Origin: Linnemannia hyalina
Taxonomy: Eukaryota; Mortierellomycota; Mortierellomycetes; Mortierellales; Mortierellaceae
DNA length: 64,000 nucleotides
Reading direction: 5' to 3'
Assembly: GCA_019671135.1 (NCBI GenBank)
Contig: JAHRHY010000003.1
Coordinates: 868,001 to 932,000 of the forward strand
In this document: in pieces, positions 1-10,446 of the stretch
Numbering within the stretch: the stretch's first letter is position 1
How the letters are laid out: every line of letters begins with the position of its first letter
Program-made: the position numbers and the translations under genes
The notes under the pieces: model-generated
What the model saw: only the letters and a program-made list of their open reading frames with translations
What the model was told of the DNA's origin: nothing
Database searches by the model: none

Positions 1-1416
1 GCTTGTGCGAAGGCTTCAGTCGAACAATCGAACTTGTCGAGTTGAGGGCATGCAGCGGATGAACAAAGGTCGAGTCGGGTGCCGAATCAAGTGGAGTTGA
101 AGCTGAAGTTACAGGCGGGAGTGAGACGTTGGTGGGTGTAGGGCCGAGTGGAGTCTTTGAGTGTGACTCTGCCTCGTCTTTGCGCCGCGTCTGGGAAGCC
201 GATTTTTGATGCTGATTCCTGGTCTTGCTTTCCTGTCGCTGGTGGAGGTTTCCTGAAGGTAGCGGATGTTGAGCTTGAGATCCTGCTGCTTTTTGAGAAT
301 TATGGCCATCCTGTGGGTTGCTTGTAGAAGTGGTGGTAGTGGTAGAAGGATGTGATGTTGGTTGAGTGGGGGCCGACGAGCTGCTGGTGCTTTTGTTGAT
401 GGTGTTGGTAATGGTCTTGGGCGGATCTGGGACGGGACTTGAGCGGGTGGATCCTGTCGATGGGTTTGATTGGCTGCTGCTTGCTTCTTTTTCGTCCTGC
501 GGGCATGGTGTCGGCTAAAATCATACCCAGAGTACATTAATGGGGACTGTAAGTTTACCGCTCAATTGAAATACCGCATGATATAGTTCATATAACGTGC
601 ACAGTAGCCAAGTTTGACCATGGTTACCTTGATGAGAGTCTCTGAGGAGTGGGCATCGAGGTTGGTTTTCAAGCCCTTGGCTCTCCTCCTTCGGCGACGG
701 TCGGTGGAGATAAAGTCGTCGTCGTCCGCTGTCTCGTACACAATTCCAGAATTGGCGCTTGCAGCAGTCGGTATGCCGGCGTCGCTTTTTTCCGATTTCA
801 GTGCTCCCGATGCATGTGCTGCAGGGGCGGTGGTAGTGTTCGAAACGTTGTTATTGTTTGATATGGGAGTAGCAGTTTTCGAGTCCATGGGTGTCGCCGT
901 CTCAGGCGAAGGTGCTGTTGATGGTGGTAGCTCTGACGACTCTGAAGCGGCGGGTTGGGTAGGCGAGGACTGGTTGTGGAGTGGCGAACGTGGCATGGAC
1001 GATATTTCCCGCAGTGTGGACTCCTCTGGTACTCGCGGCTTCTTTGACTTTTTAGACCGTGGTCTTGATTCCGATCCTGATCCAGCCGAGATGGCGTCCG
1101 TGTCGACGCAGCTCGAACCATTAACCCGGCGTGGTTCATAGCCCGAACGAAAGGAGGAAGAGATGGAGTTGGCTCTGCTCTTTGCCGAGCTGGAGTAATA
1201 TTGGTCGTCCGACTGGAGCCCGGAGGCTTTCCTGCGATGCCGTTGTCCTGACCGTGTCGGAGTCGATTGGCGGAAGGACCGGGAGATTTTCCATGGGAGG
1301 AGTCGTTCGATGTAGGACCAGAGAGCCCCTGGGCAGGAGAGGATCCAAGACACGACATTATCAGGGCTCCAGAATGACCGTGGTCTTTGTCGGTTGCTCA
1401 ACAGTGTACTCCAGAT
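1..1416 (-). CDS. Ser/Thr-rich hypothetical protein, partial at both ends
   Basis: Two exons can be read on the minus strand, 1416-628 and 514-1. They join in phase at a GTAACC donor after residues LIK and a TTTTAG acceptor. The second exon stays open to the window edge, so the C terminus lies outside. The first exon begins after a CTTAG acceptor and has no ATG, so the true start is in an upstream exon that I could not place. The first part is hydrophobic and Trp-rich (SFWSPDNVVSWILSCPG, then ALWSYIERLLPW), which may form one or two amphipathic or membrane-associated helices. The rest is low complexity: Ser, Thr, Pro and Asn runs, basic patches (RSKKSKKPR, RRRRRRAKG) and a DDDD stretch. No known domain was recognised. 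The open frame plus coding-like composition makes it a real gene, but its function is unknown. Confidence 0.55.
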
Positions 1417-1512
1417 CTAAGTTGCATGCAAGCAATAATAAAAGCAGAAAATAGACACAAAGTCCATGTTAATCCAGGCTAGCCAATGATGATGTCCTGC
1501 ATCCTTTCATTA

Positions 1513-1577
1513 ATATTTGATCCCCTTGATGCCGGTGCTGCCGTCCTCTCGGATATCGAGTAGCTCTGTCCACGGGG
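1513..1577 (-). other. Possible orphan terminal exon
   Basis: On the minus strand a short stretch reads WTELLDIREDGSTGIKGIKY and stops at TAA. Its composition looks coding (acidic and basic residues, glycine turns), unlike the low-complexity surroundings. It follows a GGACAG that could be a splice acceptor. It may be the last exon of the membrane-protein gene that starts at 3207, but the phases do not force that join and about 860 nt would separate them. A short independent ORF from the ATG just upstream is also possible. It is not assigned to a gene. Confidence 0.2.
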
Positions 1578-1637
1578 AGAGAATGATGGAAAGATATAAC
1601 GTCATCGAAGGGATATGACCCGGGGATTGCAATACCA

Positions 1638-1656
1638 TACACACACACACACACAA
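1638..1656. repeat. (CA)n microsatellite
   Basis: A short run of alternating CA lies in the non-coding stretch between the first two minus-strand genes. Confidence 0.8.
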
Positions 1657-2439
1657 ACATACACACCTCATCCTTTTTCTTCCAGGGAAAAAATAACTAA
1701 AAAATGACCTCCATTTGAGAGCAATTTATCCCATCGGCCGCTTTTTTTTTTCCCTTCTGCAGCCTTCGGTCTTTTGTTGTTGTGCAGCACCGTACTGTAC
1801 ACTGCACTCCTTTTTTTCACTTTTTCTCATGTCTCGAACCATATCCTAGACGCCCTTCGGGGGAGGGAAACATTGGGAAACACTTTCCCCTTCTCCCGTA
1901 GACCCCCATTCCATTGTTTGTGTGTCTCAAAACAAATACATGGTCGGTGTTTTGTTATCCCCGCTTTCCCTTTCTTCTCCCCCTGCAGCGTGGCAAGATT
2001 GTTGTTCTTGTTGCTGTTGCTATTGCTGCTAATGCTGTTAATGCTCGCATTATATTGTCCTTTCTCTGTTGTCCTTTCTCGTCAATTCAAAAAAAAAAAG
2101 GGTCTCCTTCCTTCCTCCTTTTCCCTCCTTCTCTTTCAGGGTTCCTTCTCCGCACTTTGATCCTGCGATGCGGTCCGGTGATGGTCCTTTTACAGTAGGG
2201 ATGGAAAGTCCTGTGTCGATAATATTGTTGATGGTGTTCCTGACAAAGGAGCGATGCACAGACATTCCTTCTCATTCCTGAGGGTCGGTAATAACAACAA
2301 CAACTACAATAACAACAAAAAAAAAAAAAAAAAGAAAGAGAAAAGGGCCTTCCATCCATATTCATCCAAACGACCCTGGAGCAATGGACAAAAGGGAATA
2401 CGCACTACACACGAAACTAATAAAGAAGGAATATATTAC
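1657..2439. other. Non-coding or unresolved 3' region
   Basis: This is low-complexity sequence with T runs, CTT and GTT repeats, and an A run near 2318-2333. It probably holds the 3' part of the membrane-protein gene that starts at 3207. On the minus strand one possible short terminal exon after a GACACAG acceptor (around 2215) would read DFPSLL and stop, but other acceptors are equally possible. No recognisable protein is encoded here on either strand. Confidence 0.4.
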
Positions 2440-3207
2440 CTTTTCCATCCTCTTGGAGATGATAGCGAACCCACCAAAAAAGAGAAAGCAAAAGACGATG
2501 CGGAGTGTCCATTGGATGGTGACTGCATAGGCCCCCTCCTGTCCATCCGGCAACAGCGGCTCCAGAAAGTAGCAATTGTCGCTGTTGCGCGCACAGGCAC
2601 TGTAGGACGACAGAACGAGGACCAAGAACTCGATTGTCGTGGTCACAATCCGGAGAAGCGTCGGCCAGAGCGCATTGAGAATCGAGAAAAAGAGGATGAT
2701 CTGCGCTGGGACAATAAAGTCCTTAAAGGCCGATCGGACACCGAGACTGGCGCTGCCTTGGCTGTTGAGGTATCCTGCTCCATGGGCCGAACCGTGGTGG
2801 TGGGAGTGGTCAATTGGGCGGCGGTAGGGTCGGGTGAAGAAGCGGGGTGGTGGGTTGGTTGGAGGAGTGCCTGGGACACGTGTGAGCAGTGGGGCTGAGG
2901 ATAATACTGGAGAGGTTGGCGACGAAGCTAGTTGAGACGAAGCTGGTGAAGGGGAGGGTGAGGACGACGACGACAAGGCAGCAGTCGAAGCTACGTGTTT
3001 CCGTAGAGGTGTGGTTGTGAAAGTCGCCAAGTCTTCCTCGCCGGGCTGTTGTTCAGAGGACGCCGAGAGCTCGGTGTGGGTAGGAGAGTCGGTTGTGGTT
3101 GCTGTTGCCTGGTCGTTGGTGTTGTTAACAAGGTGGTCCTGAGCGAGGTGAAGGTGTGTTGAGCGCAGAGGACCGGGTGGGGAGGTGTGGTGGTGGTGAG
3201 GCTCCAT
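2440..3207 (-). CDS. Membrane protein with disordered N-terminus, 3' end unresolved
   Basis: The ATG at 3207 opens a 256-codon first exon that ends at a GTAATA donor after residues KRMEK. Residues 1 to about 155 are Ser/Thr/Pro/His-rich and probably disordered and cytosolic. After that come two strongly hydrophobic segments: one from IVPAQIILFF through IEFLVLVL, and a second one (WTLRIVFCFLFFGGFAII). A short Cys-containing loop (ACARNSDNCYFLEPLLPDG) lies between them. The end of the second segment is basic (SKRMEK), which suggests a cytosolic border. No family was recognised. The next exon is not certain: candidates lie around 2087-2240 and at 1513-1577. A transcript with a CT-rich leader (3230-3560 on the minus strand) fits this start. 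Confidence 0.55.
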
Positions 3208-4306
3208 GCCTCGATCTCTGATGAGTGATCACTTCAGCAGGGGAGAGAAAAGAGAAACGAGGAGTGGTAATAAAAAAAATAAGGATAGAGGGGGGTATGT
3301 GTGTGTTTGGGTATGCGTTGATGGCGAAGCAAAGGAGTGATGGAGTGTGGAGAATGGAAGAAGGGGTTGAAGGGGTCGAAGGGTGTGTGAGTAGTAGAGG
3401 AGGAGTGAACGATTGAAGGGAGGGGTGGCGCAGAGAAAGAAAGAGAGGAAGAAGAAGAAGAAGAAGAAACGGACGAGTGGAAGGGGAAAGGGAACGAAAG
3501 AAGGCAAGAGAACAAGGTAGCGCAGAAGTAGGAAAGTTTTTTTTTTTTTTTTTTTTTTCTTCTGCGGATACTTTCAATTGTGTACATGGATGCACCTCGA
3601 TTGCCTTTTCTTTTCTTTTCTGTTTGAAGTAGGTATTTTACAAAACAAAACAAGGGAAGGGAGACATTCCTTCACCCTGGCAATGTTTGCCACTCATTAA
3701 TCGATATTACCATTGACGCATGAGAAAGTCCCTTGTCCTTTTTCTCTCTACCCCATCCCTTACCTTTCTCTCACTCTCTCCCCTGGTGTCTCAGAACAGT
3801 GGCAGGACTGCTGAAACAAATACGAAAAAAGAGAACGATGGCAGAGAGAACGAAGGTGCAAAGCGTCCAATGCTCACTCAAAGGTAAACACAAAAACGAG
3901 ATCGAGAAGACGACATACCCCTCCCTGTTCTCCTTTTGTAGAATCATCCCAGTGAGCAATCGGCTTAGTCTTATTGGCATTGGCAACCAACTGTTGCTTT
4001 GGCCCACCTTGCACTCTCCACCCGCACACACGATAGATCTCCAAGAAGGGGTCACGTGGAAATTGTTGCCGCCGAAATGGCTCCTGCGCCTGTTCCTTTA
4101 TATTTTTTTTGCTTGTACGCTTTTTTTTTGCCTTTTGTTCCCCTTACTCCTCCATACTCTCACTCATCGCATGCATCCACCGTAACATACAACACAGCAC
4201 AAACAACAACTCCCTCACAGCCACAACCACCAACACTCAGCAACAACACTCAAAGCTCCCAGTGCAAAGAAAAAATAGATCTGACAGGCATCACACAACA
4301 AGCTCA
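3208..4306. promoter_or_regulatory. Divergent intergenic region with CT-rich leaders
   Basis: This region separates a minus-strand gene (start 3207) from a plus-strand gene (start 4307). The minus-strand side is a long pyrimidine tract (complement of 3230-3500) and includes a T run at 3537-3558. The plus-strand side near 4080-4300 is CA- and T-rich. Such tracts are typical of fungal promoters and 5' leaders. ORFs here of up to 156 aa are low complexity and were not called. Confidence 0.4.
3537..3558. repeat. Poly-T tract
   Basis: A run of about 22 T in the divergent promoter region. Confidence 0.8.
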
Positions 4307-7300
4307 ATGGACTCAACTTCTGCAGCTCCGCTAAGCGATGCCAAAGTCTTCAAGGAGCAACCTTCCAAGCACAGTGCATTACCCCAACGCAACATCTTCA
4401 ACGTCGATATCGTCGACAGTCAGAGCGGCGCCCTTCAAGTACTCGACAGCCTCCAGCGATCAGGTCCACTCCACTTCAAAGGCTGGGTTCCCATCGAAGA
4501 GACCAAACACGCCAATGGTAAACACAACAAAAGCTTAGCACGACATCCCCTTTCTCTTGAGTGTCTCCGTTACATATCCCAGGATCGACTTACCGTATTT
4601 GCTCCCTCCTCTTGCTCACTCTCGCCTTGCTGTCTTTATTCAATGCTTTAGCTAAGGACTCTGGAAAGTTCATTTACATCTTTGGCGAGATTATCGAATG
4701 GACGCACCAATTTGATCCAGCACGTCCCAAGAGGCCAATCTTTTGGCTGAAGTCGTATGGAGTGGGATGGTACAAAATCGAGGCAAGTTCTAGGGTGGCC
4801 AAATGTCGTGTTTCGCCCATTCGTCAGTCGCGTTCATAAGGGTAGCTCTTACTTGTGCTAACCTACCACTGTTCGTATTCATGCATTCGCGTTGTAGTCT
4901 GTCACAACAGTCTATGAGCCATACTTTACCCCTTTGGTGAAGGTCTGCTCGTATCTCGGTAGGTGACACTTGGCGTTTGTAATACTCAAGAAAAGCTATC
5001 AAGCCTGTGTCTAGTTTTAACGTTTATTTGATTACTTTACGTCGTGTAATATAGATGTGCTAGTTCAACTTGTTGTAGAGATGAGGATAAAGGACGACTT
5101 GAAGGTGCTCATTCCGCAGGTAGACAACTCGACTCTATTGTAAATGCCAGTTAATTATTTCACAAAGACCCTAGGAGCGAAATTTCATGACACGTTGCTC
5201 TAACAACATGCATGTCTCTAATGACCTGTAGGTTGCCGTCCTGCTTGCTGAGCCCGAGTCAATGGTTTCACGGATGCTTCAGAGGCACAGGAAACAACTA
5301 TTGGCATTGGGCGCCAGTGACTCTATTATCCGAGGATCGAACTTTTACAAGTCATGGGCGGCACACCCAGCAGGATCATCAGGAAAATCAAAATTAAGTC
5401 ATTCACCTGGTGTATTCGGGCATGTGGAATATGATACTTTTACAGACGACATAGGAAAAATCTCTGACAGTGAAATCGACGCCCAGAGTCCTCACAGCAA
5501 CCACTACCAATATCACTGCCACGTGGGTGACACCGACAATAGCGACGTCAACGCCAACTCACCGCCACTTGTTGCTTCAAAACCCCTCCTACCGATCGTA
5601 TCCTACGACATGGCAGACCGCGAAGTCATTCCAGAAGTAAGTCTTCGACTCGCCTTCGTTGTGATTATAATTTGGTCCGCACCTAACGCACCACACCTGA
5701 ATTCGCCGCACATGTGACAGCCATAGTTCTAACGTTCATATTGTACCGACAGCTCGAAACAAAAGTAGAAACATACGAGGAACTTCCAGCACCATGTGCA
5801 GACGACTTTTGCTTCCTTCACCCCGTGTTCAATGATATTACATGCAACGCCATCAGCACTGACATGCGGTTACTATCAAGCAAGGTAACTTCCGGGATTT
5901 AATAATGAGTAGCAAAGGCTATTGTTAATATCCAAGAACCCGTTACTCACAAGGTCTACATTCATCTTTTAGTTTGAGCCGCCAAGACCACGGCGGCTGT
6001 TATCGCAGTTGGATCCAGTAGTAAAAATAGAACCTGGACTGGAATACTCAAGAGAGGAATCGAGCACATCAGGATCCTCCTCGGTGTCGGAATCAGGCTC
6101 TTTCTTTTGTCCTGTGCGGGGATGTCTGGCAACTATACCCAACACAACCTTCCCCTCAAGCATGGAGTTCATTGCCACGGTGGCGCATCACATAAGCACC
6201 CATGATTTGAGCGAAGGAGACACAGAGGTAGTTGGTGGTATTTATACCAGCCGCTGGTGAGCTTACTTTGGTACCTGGATAATCAACTAATGCAAATGTC
6301 CCTGTGCGATATTATCTATCCTTATATGATAGAGAGTTCTGAGGACCTATCTCGCTAAGCCGTGGAAGAGACCCGTCAGACCAAAGGCATGGGATGTATC
6401 TGCCAAGCAACTCAACAGTACGTTTATACGTGTTTTTTTTTTAATACCCAGGCTGTAATTCAGTTGTGGTGAGTGTAAATGGAAGGCCTACCTACTAAAT
6501 GGATTTCACTATCATCGATTGTACTCCGTAGTCAAAACACCGACGCTAAATCTCCATGCCTACTGGATGCTCAACGCAAAAAGGGACCGCGACCCACGAG
6601 CACCATCACATATACCAACAACCGCTTTGGCTCGCTCGACACGAAAGAGGGCAACATCACGAGCACGAATCCAGACCACCCCATCACTCCCACCAACAAT
6701 ATCCCCACGTTCCACACCAGTGGTTCGTCAAATGCGAGGTGCTTCAATGAGCTCGGTAACTCAATTCTTGGAGCCTCTAGAGGCAATACCATCGACCACG
6801 CCCTTCCATCATCTCGCGATCGAGACTACAGCCGAGAACACCCGAACATCCCTCGTTCAAGAAACCATTGCCACTTCAACATCTTTTGTCAGGAAGAGTC
6901 CAAGTCCGGAGAGGTATCAACGCTATGAGCGGGACTCTTCGGGCTCGCCTGTTCACCGGATACGGTTAAAACGCCGCGTGCCTTCGAATGACAGCAATCA
7001 CAGTGGCAATGAAGACGTCGGTCCTGGCAGGAAGCGGCAGGACGTTGGTCATCCCTTGCGAACTGATGTCTCAGAGGATAACGATGGCGCAGGAACGGAG
7101 ATGAGGACAGGGAGTGCTCATGGTTCGATGCGTCGATCTCTGAGCCGAGGACGGGCGACTATGAGGAGGAACGAGATGCAGCCGACAAGGCGGAACAGTC
7201 GATCTAGGAGCAAAGCCAGGCCAGACATGAATGCGACTGGGACAGCATTGAGGCGAAGCGCGCGTTCACGGAGTAAACCCAGACCATTTGGAAGTTCGAG

Positions 7301-7724
7301 TGTGAATGAGAACCAGTCATCAGGTCGTGCGCAAGGCCGGTCAAAGAGTAGTGGACGATTCGACAACTTTGATGACAGCTATGCGGACGGGCAGTCGGGG
7401 CTAGGGTCTGAGAAAGGCGTGGATAGTTCTGGTTATGGTCCGGAGCCTGTCTACGAAGAAGTCACTATACATGAGCGCGGCCGATCAAGGACTCCGAAGA
7501 GGATAGAACGGGCGGTAATTGGGTCAAACGTGAAGAGCGGTTTGATCAGCAGGTTCTGGAATGTCTATCGTGCACCCTCTATGCTTTTGGCAACGACGAC
7601 GGTACCGAAGTTCATGCGGTGCTACAAGTGCCAGGCGTTGATAAGATCGTCTGACGACCATCGGTCGTGTATGGAGCTGGGCAGCGAGGAATTCCCCGTT
7701 GTTTTGACTGCTGATGACTGCTGA
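4307..7724 (+). CDS. RFTS-like (DNMT1 replication-foci-like) multi-exon protein
   Basis: Nine exons keep phase throughout: 4307-4517, 4652-4782, 4898-4958, 5055-5119, 5232-5636, 5753-5884, 5973-6227, 6333-6421 and 6464-7724, giving 869 aa. The second intron needs a GC donor (GAG then GCAAGT). Exons 2 to 5 encode a segment with FGEIIEWTHQF, FWLKSYGVGWYKI and SVTTVYEPYFTPL, then a leucine/valine-rich helical part. This resembles the replication-foci domain of DNMT1-type proteins, where a W-Y pair precedes a Y-x-P-x-F motif. A Cys-x4-Cys...His-x3/4-His element follows near residues 400-440 (FFCPVRGC ... HHISTH). The C-terminal third is rich in Arg/Ser and ends with CYKCQALIRSSDDHRSC, a possible small zinc motif. 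No methyltransferase catalytic motif is visible. A chromatin role is inference; the last two junctions and the domain call are the weakest parts. Confidence 0.6.
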
Positions 7725-8501
7725 TGGAGAGATGAAGCGGAAGGACAAAGGAATGGTGGCCGCTGCGAAGGAGGGAAGCATTTTGGGATCAAGCAGATTC
7801 CACGTTCGAGCAGAGAGGGCGAATTCCCGAGAAAGGGGAACGACACTAGAGAAATAGAAGTGCGTCCGCCACTTCTCACACGTTTTCTTTTATTGTTTTG
7901 TTTTATACACAATTTTACACAACAAGCATACATCTCTTAACAAACGATCCATCGCATCCATCTTATCCAGATGTAAGGATTTGCCCAATGAGTGAGGATG
8001 GTGTACATGATAAGCAGGTGTCATACAATGCGATGACAAGGCAAAGCACAGACACTCATAAACACACTAATCGAGTGGGAAATCACACAAAGGGCGAAAA
8101 CTAGGGGCTGGAACAATCTAAGGCTAAAACTTTCTATTTATTTCTTACCCATTCCCTTTCTTTTCTCCTTCTCCTTCTCTTACTCTTTCTTTGTATTCTT
8201 CTTCATCTCAGTCCTCCTCTTCACTTCGCATTCACTCTCTCCCACTTGCTAGGAGAAGTCAGGACTATCGCAGGAGTACATCACTTGGAGACAATACGCC
8301 TTTCTCATTCCTTCTTCCCGCTCTCCACCGACCTGCACTTCATCAACCAACATCTCTTAACTCTCACATCGCATCCACCCATTCGAAACCAACAGCAGTC
8401 AAAGAATCAAGACCAAGACAGAGACACAAACACGTTGCACCCCACCACCGCCACCACTGCCTCCTCCTCCCCTCCTTCGTCAGTCAGCAAGGCAAAAAAA
8501 A
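7725..8501. promoter_or_regulatory. Intergenic region and leader of the GDP-mannose transporter gene
   Basis: No gene was seen. From about 8130 the plus strand becomes CT-rich, then CA-rich up to the ATG at 8502, which fits a promoter and 5' leader. The start codon follows an A-rich context. Confidence 0.4.
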
Positions 8502-10446
8502 ATGACGGCGGCTGCACCTCAGAGCTCGTTGGCCAACTCGCCAACCATTAGTATTATGGCTTACTGCACCTCCAGTATCCTTATGACTGTCACCAACAAG
8601 ATGGTTCTTTCCCAGTTCGACTTTAACATGAACTTTTTGCTGCTCTCCATCCAGGTATTTGGGTTGTTCGTTTCTACCTTTTTTTGGTGGCACCAGGGCT
8701 ATATCGAAACAAATACATGGACCATGATTTCTGCCACCCCTCACCAGAATACCATCCGTTTCTTGGAATACTGCTCCCATTTATCGAACCAACACAAAAC
8801 TTAGGCGGCAGCGGCGGTGATAATGCTCTGGGTCTTCAAGAGGTTTGGCCTGATCACATACCGCAGACTGGATCCCACTGAGGCCAAGAAGTGGTTCCCT
8901 ATCTCCCTCGGCCTTGTCGCCATGATCTACACCGGAAGCAAAAGGTGAGTTGAGTCCTCTTTGGACTACATTGATTTAGTCTCACATAGACCCTTCTTCT
9001 AGCTACTGTCGTCTAAATTACGTCGTTGTTCGAAGAAAATTTGTGCAGGCACGCGCTCCTAACCCCACAACATCCTTTGGGATTGGCTCGACTATAGTTT
9101 ACAATTCCTGAGCATCTCAGTATATACGATCTTCAAGAACTTGACCATTATCCTCATTGCCTACGGTGAAGTTCTTTGGTTCGGAAGCAAGGTCACCCCA
9201 ATGATGCTTCTCAGCTTTGCTGTCATGGTGAGTGAGAATCTTCTTTCCGTTTGTTTGTGGTGATCCGTGGCGTAACCATGTGCCAAGCATTGATACTCCA
9301 AGTACAATTGGAATGTGCAGCAAATGAAATTGAGTCGACAGTCGACTATTAGAAATTGAGAACGGAGGACTTGAGTGGTGCCCCATTTTGACGTGGAATA
9401 CCAAAATCCTTCAGCCCACATCAATGGGTCGACATTTTACCGACTGCAGCCTTATGTCTAACTCATTTATCTTTGACAATATTTTCTATCACTTTCTATG
9501 GTTTACGCCCGCCGCCAACTCGTCTTTTCTGATATTAGGTCTTATCGTCGGTGATTGCTGGCTGGTCCGATATTCGTCACCATACCTTGGCAAGCAGCAC
9601 CAGCGCACTCTCTTTGGAGCTGTCGTCGTACAACCCGGGGTATCTCTGGATGGCAGCCAATTGTCTCTCTTCGGCAGCGTATGTCCTCTATATGCGCAAG
9701 AGGATTAAGCACTTTAACTTTAAAGACTATGACACTGTCTACTACAACAACTTGCTGAGTTTCCCAGTCATGCTTGCTCTGAGCATGTGTCTTGAGGGCT
9801 GGAGATCAGGAGAACTCCAGCGGACCTTGTAAGTATGGTTTGGGTTGGTGGTTAATCCAAGAAAACTCGCGTCTCTTTTTTCCTTCTACAGGTACCACAG
9901 CTCTACTTTAATTGTGCGTGCCTATTAACACATAACATTTTTTCTTGTTACTCTAACGCGTCGGTATATAGTGCGCCTGATGTCCGTTCATCCTTGGTGA
10001 CTGCGATTGTTCTCTCTGGAATCTCGTCCTTCCTGATCTCGTATGGTAGTGCTTGGTGTGTCCGCTGCACATCCTCAACAACATACTCGATGGTCGGAGC
10101 CCTGAACAAGTTACCCGTCGCAGCCAGTGGAATCCTGTTCTTTGGTGAACCAGCAACGACAGGAAACGTGTCAGGAATCTTTTTCGGACTCATTGCAGGA
10201 TTGTTGTACAGCTACAGCAAGACTGATCAGGCACAGAAGAACCTGGCCCTGGCCAATGGATCGTCATTGTCGAGCAAAGCCGATTCTGTGGGGCTGTTGG
10301 CTACCGCCCCCGGTGGTGGGGACGGGTCTGCGAGTGCTGATGATAGTGCTGGGGGGTTGGAAATGAGCTCGTCGGCGGCTGGGTCTGGGTTTGGCAAGAA
10401 GGCGACTGCACTTCCTTTGTACCAGAACACCAAGATTGCCGACTAG
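8502..10446 (+). CDS. VRG4: GDP-mannose transporter (Golgi), VRG4 family
   Basis: Five exons (8502-8654, 8805-8944, 9098-9227, 9539-9828, 9972-10446) join in phase to give 395 aa. The protein imports GDP-mannose into the Golgi lumen in exchange for GMP and so feeds mannosylation of proteins and lipids of the cell wall. Family hallmarks are visible: [15 protein letters not shown] in the first helix, [53 protein letters not shown], and the nucleotide-sugar motif GALNKLP near the C-terminal helices, followed by FFGEPAT. The chain is strongly hydrophobic with about ten predicted membrane helices. A Ser/Gly-rich cytosolic tail of about 70 residues is longer than in yeast Vrg4. No catalytic or transport residue seems missing. 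A UDP-sugar specificity is unlikely given GALNK. Confidence 0.93.

Noticed and set aside
2254..2898. Plus-strand ORF of 214 aa
   Set aside because: Antisense to the membrane-protein exon with clear hydrophobic segments; begins in Asn/Lys repeats.
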